DNA from: Candidatus Woesearchaeota archaeon
GTDB taxonomy: Archaea > Nanobdellota > Nanobdellia > Woesearchaeales > GW2011-AR4
Direction of reading: 5' to 3'
Assembly: GCA_016187465.1 (NCBI GenBank)
Contig: JACPJQ010000002.1
Location: forward strand, 124,001-188,000
Length of the DNA: 64,000 nucleotides
Shown here: positions 55,408-62,619 of the stretch, piece by piece
Position numbering within the stretch: the first letter of the stretch is position 1
Layout: every line of letters begins with the position of its first letter
Notes under the pieces: generated by a model
The model's input: only the letters and a program-made list of their open reading frames with translations
Told to the model about the DNA's origin: nothing
Database searches by the model: none
Program-made: the position numbers and the translations under genes

Positions 55408-56931
55408 ATGGGGGGTAACACGATTAGGGGGTTTCTTGACAGGAGCAAAAAGATTAATAATGATAAGAATGCTGCCGCGCTTCAGCATAAAAAGGGAAAG
55501 CTGACTGCAAGGGAGCGCTTAAAATATTTGCTGGACACCGATTCTTTTGTTGAGCTGCAGGCTTTTGCGGAACTGCAAAGTAAGGAACTTGAAGGCAAGA
55601 AAAGAGCAGGTGATGGAGTTTTAATAGGGCACGGCACTATAAATAAAAAGCCAGTTTATGTTTACGCGCAGGATTTTTCTTTCATGGGCGGCTCAATGGG
55701 AGAGATGCACAACAAAAAAATAGCGCATGTTATGGAGCTTGCTTTAAAGTCTGGATGTCCCTGTATAGGATTGCTTGATTCAGGAGGCGCAAGAATACAG
55801 GAAGGCGTATCTGCATTAGACAGCGGCGGAAAAATATTTCAGCTGAATACCTTGTCATCTGGAATAGTCCCCCAGATATCTGCAATACTTGGACCATGCG
55901 CAGGCATTGCTGTTTATTCTCCAGCTTTGACAGATTTTATACTTATGGTCAGGAAAACAAGCTATATGTTTATCACAGGCCCAGACGTCATAAAGACAGT
56001 AACTGGCGAGGAGATTGATTTTGAAAAGCTTGGAGGGGCTGATTCCCATGGAGAAAAAAGCGGGGTGGCGCATTTTATTGCGGACAACGAAAAAGAGTGT
56101 CTTGACATGATCAATGTTTTGTTAAACTACCTCCCGCAAAATAATCTTGAAACTCCGCCATATCATGCCTCTGACAATCCAGCGAGAGAGACAAAAAGGC
56201 TTGAAGCTGTTGTCCCAGAAGATCCGAAAAAGACATATGATATAAAGGAAGTTATAGCAGAAGTTTTTGACAAAAAATCTTTTTTTGAAGTTCATGCGAA
56301 TTATGCCGCAAATGTTGTGGTGGGATTTGCAAGGCTCAATGGAAATTCCATTGGAATTGTGGCAAACCAGCCGAAAGTTCTGGCAGGCTGCCTGGACATT
56401 AATTCTTCCGGTAAGATCTCAAGGTTTGTAAGATTTTGTGACTGCTTTAACATACCGTTGATTAACCTCGTAGATGTGACCGGATATTTGCCCGGCACTA
56501 GCCAGGAGCATGATGGAATTATAAGGCACGGCGCGAAAATCCTTTATGCCTATTCTGAAGCAACTGTGCCGAAAATATCTCTTGTTCTGAGAAAAGCGTA
56601 TGGCGGAGCTTATATCGCTTTGGTTTCAAGAGACATGGGTTTTGACAAAGTTATAGCATGGCCAGGTGCTGAAATTGCTGTCATGGGAGCCGAGCAGGCT
56701 GTAAACATTATCAATAGAGACGAGATAATTAAAAATCCCAAAGCAAAGGCTAGCTTGGTTGAAGGCTACATGGAAAAATATCTTAATCCATATGTTGCTG
56801 CAAAGCTTGGCAAGGTTGATATTGTAATTGATCCTAAGGATACAAGGATTTACCTGATTAAATGCCTTGAAATGCTGATATCCAAAAGGGAGAAGAAGCC
56901 CGTCAAAAAGCACGGCAATATGCCATTATAG
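55408..56931 (+). CDS. pccB: Acyl-CoA carboxylase, carboxyltransferase subunit
   Basis: 507 residues. LTARERLKYLLDTDSFVELQ, VYAQDFSFMGGSMGEMHNKKI, GLLDSGGARIQEGVSAL, the C-terminal LVDVTGYLPGTSQEHDGIIRHGAKILYAYSEA, and GGAYIALVSRDMG: both halves of the crotonase-like carboxyltransferase are there. The family carboxylates acetyl-CoA or propionyl-CoA; length and motifs do not decide which. In the window the biotin carboxylase is at 58964-60886, the carrier at 56935, and ligase and transporter are also present. Confidence 0.93.
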   Translation: MGGNTIRGFLDRSKKINNDKNAAALQHKKGKLTARERLKYLLDTDSFVELQAFAELQSKELEGKKRAGDGVLIGHGTINKKPVYVYAQDFSFMGGSMGEMHNKKIAHVMELALKSGCPCIGLLDSGGARIQEGVSALDSGGKIFQLNTLSSGIVPQISAILGPCAGIAVYSPALTDFILMVRKTSYMFITGPDVIKTVTGEEIDFEKLGGADSHGEKSGVAHFIADNEKECLDMINVLLNYLPQNNLETPPYHASDNPARETKRLEAVVPEDPKKTYDIKEVIAEVFDKKSFFEVHANYAANVVVGFARLNGNSIGIVANQPKVLAGCLDINSSGKISRFVRFCDCFNIPLINLVDVTGYLPGTSQEHDGIIRHGAKILYAYSEATVPKISLVLRKAYGGAYIALVSRDMGFDKVIAWPGAEIAVMGAEQAVNIINRDEIIKNPKAKASLVEGYMEKYLNPYVAAKLGKVDIVIDPKDTRIYLIKCLEMLISKREKKPVKKHGNMPL

Positions 56932-56934
56932 GAA

Positions 56935-57324
56935 ATGGAAGAGCTAGTAGTCAAAGTTGATGGCAAAGAGTATAAGGTTTTTGTAGAGGAAACAGAGGAA
57001 GGGAGGATGCTGGTTCACTGCGGCAGCGATGTTTATGAGGTTGAAACCAAGAAGGATGTTGAGCTGTCAGCAATAGAAAGGCTGCATAAAAGCAGATTAA
57101 TACAAGATGGCGAGTTAGAGATTACAGCCCCTTTGCCAGGGATTATTTATGACGTGAAGGCAAAGCAAGGCTCCAGCGTAAAGCAAGGGCAAAGCCTGTT
57201 CACTTTGATGGCAATGAAAATGGAGAATGACATCACATCTCCTCGAGAAGGTGTCTTAAAGGAAATCAAAGTCAAGAAAGATGACAATGTGAATAAAGGG
57301 GATGTTTTGGCTATACTGGAATAA
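56935..57324 (+). CDS. Biotin carboxyl carrier protein
   Basis: 129 residues. The last 70 form the biotinyl domain: LPGIIYDVKAKQGSSVKQGQ, then TLMAMKMENDITSP with the biotin-accepting Lys of AMKM at about 95, then EIKVKKDDNVNKGDVLAILE. It begins 3 nt after the carboxyltransferase stop, so both are translated together. The N-terminal 60 residues are a variable arm that may dock onto the other subunits. Confidence 0.93.
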   Translation: MEELVVKVDGKEYKVFVEETEEGRMLVHCGSDVYEVETKKDVELSAIERLHKSRLIQDGELEITAPLPGIIYDVKAKQGSSVKQGQSLFTLMAMKMENDITSPREGVLKEIKVKKDDNVNKGDVLAILE

Positions 57325-57924
57325 TTACCTTTTTGCTAATTTTTCTGCTCCCTGCCATAAATAGGGGAATAAAGCGGTTGCCATAAAGGCTTTAAGAGTG
57401 TCTCCGGGTATAAATGGAAAAAACCCATATTTCAAAGTGGTCAATATTGTTGCTTTCTCTCCAAGCCAAACATATAATCCTATTAAACCGAATGCATACA
57501 GTACGAGCTCTCCTGCAAGCATGCAAAGAAGTATGCTTTTTCTTGTTCTGCCATATCCTTTTTCAATCATCCATCCTACAAAAAACGCCATAAACAGAAA
57601 TCCGATTATGTAGCCGCCAGTAGCACCAAAAATCACTTTTATTCCTGAAGAATATCCTGCAAAAACTCCGAATCCAAGAATGCCTGCGAGCACATAAGCG
57701 GCAATAGATATTAACCCTTTTCTTGAGCCAAAAAAAAAGGCAACTGTAAATATCCCAAAAGTCTGCATTGTTATAGGTACTGGCCAGAGCGGGATTTGCA
57801 AATTTGCCATTGCCGCCATGAAAACAACACTCATTGATATTATAAATATGTCAAGAAAAATTGTTCTTTGCTTGTATAAAATCTCATACAAGGTTTTATA
57901 TTTCATTTCGTGTACCGTGCTCAT
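57325..57924 (-). CDS. bioY: Biotin transporter BioY
   Basis: 199 residues with six membrane helices. The motif MANLQIPLWPVPITMQTFGIFTVAFFFGSRKGLISI is the BioY signature (P-V-P-x-T-x-Q-T). BioY is the substrate-binding S component of an ECF transporter, and sometimes works without EcfA/T; no ATPase gene was seen. Overlaps the preceding small gene by 4 nt. Confidence 0.92.
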   Translation of the reverse strand: MSTVHEMKYKTLYEILYKQRTIFLDIFIISMSVVFMAAMANLQIPLWPVPITMQTFGIFTVAFFFGSRKGLISIAAYVLAGILGFGVFAGYSSGIKVIFGATGGYIIGFLFMAFFVGWMIEKGYGRTRKSILLCMLAGELVLYAFGLIGLYVWLGEKATILTTLKYGFFPFIPGDTLKAFMATALFPYLWQGAEKLAKR

Positions 57925-58148
57925 TTTTTCTCACCTGGTTTTCCAAACAATATCCCGGCCAATACATTCAAAGCCCATGCTTGGAATACATTTATGCTGT
58001 ATAAATTGCCAAAAACAAAGTTCCATAACCACATAACCGGAAATGCCAAAATTAAACCCACTAAAGCGCTTAAAATGATGACTATAAGCATAGCGTATCC
58101 TATATCAACTAATTTTTTGAGCATTGGTATGTTGCTTAGAATAGCCAT
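57921..58148 (-). CDS. Small membrane protein coupled to bioY
   Basis: 75 residues, one or two membrane helices (AMLIVIILSALVGLILAFPV; INVFQAWALNVLAGILFG). The stop overlaps the bioY start by 4 nt (ATGA), so it is translated with it. An accessory part of the biotin transporter is possible but not known. Confidence 0.6.
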   Translation of the reverse strand: MAILSNIPMLKKLVDIGYAMLIVIILSALVGLILAFPVMWLWNFVFGNLYSINVFQAWALNVLAGILFGKPGEKK

Positions 58149-58202
58149 TCTACATAGGTAAGGGCAGCTTTTTTTAAATATTGCGGAAATACTTTACAAA
58201 GG

Positions 58203-58967
58203 TCATGACTGATATCTAACCTTTACGTCGCCTTCCATTATTCTTACTATTTTGTCGTTTTTCATTTTTAACAGCAAATTGCCGTCTTTATCTATTCCTA
58301 TAACTTTTCCTTGAAGTTTTTTGGTCTTTGTGGTTATTGTTGCGTTTTTATTTATTGTGTCGCAATTCTTTTTCCATATTTTCAATATGCTTGCAAATCT
58401 ATTTTTATTATAATAATTTTTGTATAAATTAAAAAACTCTTCATTAAGTTTTCTTGTTAATTTTTCAATATCTAATGTATTTTTCTTTATAGTTCTTAAT
58501 GAAGTTGTTGTATTTTTTATTTTATCAGGAAAGCTGCTCTGGTTGATATTAAGTCCAATGCCCACCATAACATAATTTTCTTTTCCAAAAACCCCCTCTG
58601 TGAGAATTCCGCATAATTTTTTGCCCTTGTAATGAAGGTCATTGGGCCATTTTATGCTTGTTTTGATGTTTGTTAATTTTTTAATTGACTCGAGTGCAGC
58701 AATAGCAGCCGCAAAGGTCAGATATTGCAAATTTATTATATTGTTTGGCTTCAGTAGAATGGACATCCATAAGCCACCTCTATCGGAGTACCATTTTCTC
58801 CTGAAGCGCCCTCTTCCTTTTGTTTGGGTATCAGCAACAACCACTATGTCACTTAAGCCCTTTTCGGCAAAGTCTTTAGCTTTGTCTTGCGTGGAAGTTA
58901 ATGATTTAAAATGGCAGATTTTGTAATGCATTTTATATTTTATTAAGTCAGAATTATTAAACCTCAT
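58203..58967 (-). CDS. birA: Biotin-protein ligase, single-function
   Basis: 254 residues. TSTQDKAKDFAEKGLSDIVVVADTQTKGRGRFRRKWYSDRGGLWMS contains the GRGRxxRxW biotin/ATP site. IKWPNDLHYKGKKLCGILTE and VMVGIGLNIN complete the catalytic domain, followed by an SH3-like C-terminal region. The DNA-binding domain of BirA is missing, so it is an enzyme only. Its ATG overlaps the stop of the biotin carboxylase by 4 nt. It biotinylates the carrier at 56935. Confidence 0.93.
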   Translation of the reverse strand: MRFNNSDLIKYKMHYKICHFKSLTSTQDKAKDFAEKGLSDIVVVADTQTKGRGRFRRKWYSDRGGLWMSILLKPNNIINLQYLTFAAAIAALESIKKLTNIKTSIKWPNDLHYKGKKLCGILTEGVFGKENYVMVGIGLNINQSSFPDKIKNTTTSLRTIKKNTLDIEKLTRKLNEEFFNLYKNYYNKNRFASILKIWKKNCDTINKNATITTKTKKLQGKVIGIDKDGNLLLKMKNDKIVRIMEGDVKVRYQS

Positions 58968-60886
58968 TCCTCTAAACTGCCTTCATTCATGGCTTCCTGT
59001 CTTGCAGCCATTACCCAAGGATTTACTTTAGATTTGCTGTTTATTTGCTGCTTCTTTGCCAAATACTGGGAAACTGCCGTTGTAATTATCAAAACCCTCT
59101 TGTCTTTTGGCAGAGTTTCCTTTTTTGGCTTCATGCCTTTAAGTTCTTCCATAATTTTGTTGTTTTCTATGAAAGAGGTTGTTACATTGCCTCTTAAAAA
59201 CTGCCTTTTGCTAAGCACAGATTGATGGAAAGGTATTGTTGTCTTTACTCCTTCAATTATGAATTCCTGCAGCGCTCTTTTCATCCTCGCTATTGCCTCT
59301 TGCCTCGTGCTTCCATGACAAATTAAAAGTGCTATTAATGAATCAAACTGCGGCAGTATTTTGCATCCTGAGTGGCAGGAGCTGCTTATCCTTATGCCAG
59401 GTCCTCCAGGCGGCAGGTAGCTAACTATTGTTCCAGGGGAAGGTGAAAAATCTTTGGAAGGGTCTTCTGCGTTAATTCTGCATTCTATTGCATGCCCTTC
59501 AATCTTGATATTTTCCTGATTATATGCAAGTTTGGCGCCGCTCGCAAGCTTTATCTGCTCTTTGACTAAATCTACATTTGTTACCACCTCAGTTACGCCG
59601 TGCTCGACCTGTATCCTTGTGTTCATCTCAATAAAATAAAAATTCTTGCTCTTGTCCAGTAAAAATTCTATAGTGCCCGCCCCTTCATAACCAATTGCCC
59701 TTACTGCATTTACAGCTGCATTTCCCATTGTTTGCCTTAGTTCATTGCTAAGTGCAGGGCTTGGAGATTCTTCTATTAATTTCTGGTGTCGTCTTTGAAT
59801 GCTGCAGTCTCTCTCGCCTAAATGGATAACATTGCCGTATTTGTCAACAAGTATTTGGAACTCTATATGCCTGGGCTCTTCAAGGTACTTTTCAATGTAT
59901 AGTGATTCATCACCAAAAGCATTCAATGCTTCTTTCTTGGCACTCTCGTAAGCCTCAAAGATTTCCTCTTCCTTGTGAACTATCCTCATTCCCTTGCCGC
60001 CGCCGCCTGCAGATGCTTTCAGAATCACAGGCAGCCCGATTCTTCTTGCCACCAATAAAGCGTGCTTGCTGCTTCTCAAGCTCTCTTTTATCCCTTCAAG
60101 CACCGGAATGCCTGCTTTTGTCATTGCGTTTTTCGCTTCAACTTTGTCCCCAAGCTGTTTTATCATCTTGGAAGAAGGCCCTATAAACTTTATTCCTTTC
60201 CGTTCGCATAATTTGGCAAATCTGGGGTTCTCTGAAAGAAAACCATAGCCAGGATGAACGGCGTCGCAGCCTGTTTGTTTGGCTATATTTACCATTTTTT
60301 TAATATTAAGGTAATTCTTTGATTTGCCGATGTTATATGATTTGTCAGCAAATTTTACAGCTAAGCTGTCTTTCTCCTCATCAGAATATATGACCGTGCT
60401 TTCTATTCCTAGTTCCCTGCATGCCCTTATTATCCTAAGCGCTATCTCTCCCCTGTTGGCAATAAGTATCTTCTTGAAACTTCCGTTGCCAAGAACTGTG
60501 TACGTTCTCTCTTTTTCCCTGTTTATGCCAAATCCTTTTGTCAGTATTTCTAAGAAAGATTTGTTGGAGGGATTATGTAATATCTCTTCAACTTGTGATT
60601 CGTCAACGTGCGGCAGCCTCTTTACTACATTTGCGGTTATAAAGCTGCTAACATTGTCTATTCTTGAGGACTTGAAAAAGCCTTTGCTTGGTGTGGTTAT
60701 ATGCTGCTTAACCAGTGCTTCAAAATATCTATAAAAAGCTGGAAAAGTTTCTTTTGTTTTGAGGGTTGATTTCTTTAAAAAAACGTATGCCCTTTCAAAT
60801 GGCTTAAGGGCAATATTTAATGTGTCTGCCATTAATTTCTGTTTTATGTGAAGCTCAAGCTTAGCTATTCTGCTTTTAGTTGCCAT
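58964..60886 (-). CDS. accC: Biotin carboxylase subunit with N-terminal extension
   Basis: 640 residues. Biotin carboxylase begins near residue 138: KKILIANRGEIALRIIRACRELGI, AVHPGYGFLSENPRF, SAGGGGKGMRIV (ATP loop), RHIEFQILVDKYGNVIHLGERDCSIQRRHQKLIEE, FIEMNTRIQVEHGVTE. No biotinyl domain is attached; the carrier is separate. Residues 1-137 are not part of normal AccC/PccA and have helices but no recognised domain. TATA box 60906-60917 lies 25 nt upstream, confirming that this start is used. Confidence 0.92.
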   Translation of the reverse strand: MATKSRIAKLELHIKQKLMADTLNIALKPFERAYVFLKKSTLKTKETFPAFYRYFEALVKQHITTPSKGFFKSSRIDNVSSFITANVVKRLPHVDESQVEEILHNPSNKSFLEILTKGFGINREKERTYTVLGNGSFKKILIANRGEIALRIIRACRELGIESTVIYSDEEKDSLAVKFADKSYNIGKSKNYLNIKKMVNIAKQTGCDAVHPGYGFLSENPRFAKLCERKGIKFIGPSSKMIKQLGDKVEAKNAMTKAGIPVLEGIKESLRSSKHALLVARRIGLPVILKASAGGGGKGMRIVHKEEEIFEAYESAKKEALNAFGDESLYIEKYLEEPRHIEFQILVDKYGNVIHLGERDCSIQRRHQKLIEESPSPALSNELRQTMGNAAVNAVRAIGYEGAGTIEFLLDKSKNFYFIEMNTRIQVEHGVTEVVTNVDLVKEQIKLASGAKLAYNQENIKIEGHAIECRINAEDPSKDFSPSPGTIVSYLPPGGPGIRISSSCHSGCKILPQFDSLIALLICHGSTRQEAIARMKRALQEFIIEGVKTTIPFHQSVLSKRQFLRGNVTTSFIENNKIMEELKGMKPKKETLPKDKRVLIITTAVSQYLAKKQQINSKSKVNPWVMAARQEAMNEGSLEE

Positions 60887-60905
60887 ACACTATAAGACTG
60901 TATTA

Positions 60906-60917
60906 CTTTATATAAAG
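60906..60917 (-). promoter_or_regulatory. TATA box of the biotin carboxylase-ligase operon
   Basis: CTTTATATAAAG centred about 25 nt before the ATG at 60886. Its position shows that the N-terminal extension of the carboxylase belongs to the translated protein. Confidence 0.7.
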
Positions 60918-61037
60918 ATTTTGTACCCCTTTAAAATAAATATATATAATAGAATTTATATTTTATAAAAGATATATCAAAAAATAGGACAATAGAAAGG
61001 TATTTAAATAAATTAAAAACTAGAATGGCAGCTAAAC

Positions 61038-61529
61038 ATGAGCCAGATCAATGTCATCAAAAATGATAAGGGAGAAATAGACGCAGAAGGTATTAAGAAG
61101 ATTATACCTTATGATGTGCCTTTCTTATTCATAGATAAAGTAACAAGCTTAAGCAGCAACAGGATTGTAGCAATAAAAAGCCTGAGCGGTAAAGAGGATT
61201 TTTTCAAAGGGCATTTTGTTGGATTTCCAATAATGCCTGGAGCTTTGACTGTTGAAGGTATGGGGCAGGCTGCCACTCTGCTTGTAAGAAGCAACATTCC
61301 AAACCACGAAGAAAAAGATGTGTTAGCATACAAACTTAAGGAAGTCAAGTTTATGGCTCCTGTATTCCCGCATGATCAGATAAGGTTTGAGATGGATCTG
61401 ATAGCACAAGATGAAAGGGGCGCAATTCTTCAAGGCAAGGCATTTGTCAAAGATGCTTTAGTGGCAGAAGCACTTTTAATGGTAGCTGTTGTCAACAAAG
61501 CAGACTTCAGGGCCAAATATTCTAGGTAA
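61038..61529 (+). CDS. FabZ-type hot-dog dehydratase
   Basis: 163 residues. FabZ motifs: IPYDVPFLFIDKV, then KEDFFKGHFVGFPIMPGALTVEGMGQAA (catalytic His in GHF and Glu in VEGMGQ), then VKFMAPVFPHDQIRFEMDL. Bacterial FabZ dehydrates 3-hydroxyacyl-ACP. No acyl carrier protein gene was seen, so a CoA substrate is possible. It heads a run with the thiolase and the DUF35-DUF362 gene and is divergent from the biotin carboxylase. Confidence 0.88.
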   Translation: MSQINVIKNDKGEIDAEGIKKIIPYDVPFLFIDKVTSLSSNRIVAIKSLSGKEDFFKGHFVGFPIMPGALTVEGMGQAATLLVRSNIPNHEEKDVLAYKLKEVKFMAPVFPHDQIRFEMDLIAQDERGAILQGKAFVKDALVAEALLMVAVVNKADFRAKYSR

Positions 61530-61543
61530 TTAAGGAGGTTCTA

Positions 61544-62619
61544 ATGTATATTAAAGGAGTTGGCATGACCAAGTTTGGAGCACAGACAGGCACAAGCCAG
61601 GAGTTAGTCTATGAAGCTACGATGGAAGCTTTGGAAGACGCTGATTTTAAGATTGATGATGTGGATGCAATAGTGTCTACTGTTGTTGACACAACAATAA
61701 ATGGCGAAAGGCAAAGGGGTTTCTCATCCATATTAAGCAGCCTATTCAAAAAGAAAATTCCTATAATCACTTCATCTGCTGTTTGCGGCAGCGGCGGCTC
61801 AGCTTTGTGGACAGCAAATAATCTTGATTATAACAATGTGCTTGTTGTTGGTGCTGAAAGGTTATTATCAAACAATACATCTATGGTTACCGATGAAATT
61901 TTAATGGCTGGGGAAAGAATTTATGAGCAATCCGAAGGCTTGATTTTCCCGGCGCAAAATGCGCTTGTTGCGCAGCAGTACATGCTCAGGTATGGCGCTA
62001 CAACAGATGATTTCGCTTTGGTTGCCTACAAGAACCACCAGAATGCTTACATGAATCCTAAAGCCTAGTCGCCTCTCCTTTAAGGCTTTTTGACTGCAGT
62101 TTATCTGTCAATGGTGCTGCAGCAGCTATCCTTACAAAAGACAAGACTGATATAGAGATAGCCGGCTCAAGCCTGTTTGTCGACAGGCTTTCTGCTTTTG
62201 AAAGTGAGGATATGACTTCATGGCAAGCCACTAAGCTGGCTGCTGAGGAAGCGTATAGGCAGGCAAGGATTACTCCTCAAGAAATAGATGTTGCCGAACT
62301 TCACGACGCCTTCACCCCAGTAGAACTAATTTCTTATGATGACTTGGGTTTTTGTAAAAAAGGTGAGGGCAAGCATTTGATAAGGAAGGGCACAGTTAAT
62401 TTAAATGGCAAGCTTCCTGTCAACACAAGCGGCGGCTTGAAGGCAAAAGGGCATCCAATAAGCGCAACTGGAATCGCACAAATTTACGAGCTTGCAAAGC
62501 AGATGCGAAAACAGGCTGGTGAAAGGCAAGTGAGCAATGTAAATTACGCTTTAGCCCAGAACATTGGAGGAGCAGGAAGCACAATAAGCGTTCATATTTT
62601 GAAAAAGGTGGCTCAATGA
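61544..62619 (+). pseudogene. Thiolase family gene, interrupted by an internal deletion/frameshift
   Basis: 61544-62068 codes for the first half of an archaeal acetyl-CoA acetyltransferase/lipid-transfer thiolase: IKGVGMTKFGAQTGTSQELV, SSAVCGSGGSALW (catalytic Cys81), EGLIFPAQNALVAQQYMLRYG, ending NPKA then TAG. In the next frame from 62068, VASPLRLFDCSLSVNGAAAA continues into AELHDAFTPVELISYDDLGFC, GLKAKGHPISATGIAQIYEL and GGAGSTISVHIL. The stretch that usually connects NPKA to VASPL is missing, so about 15 codons and one nucleotide frame are lost. An AAGGAGGTT ribosome-binding site precedes the start. Confidence 0.8.
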
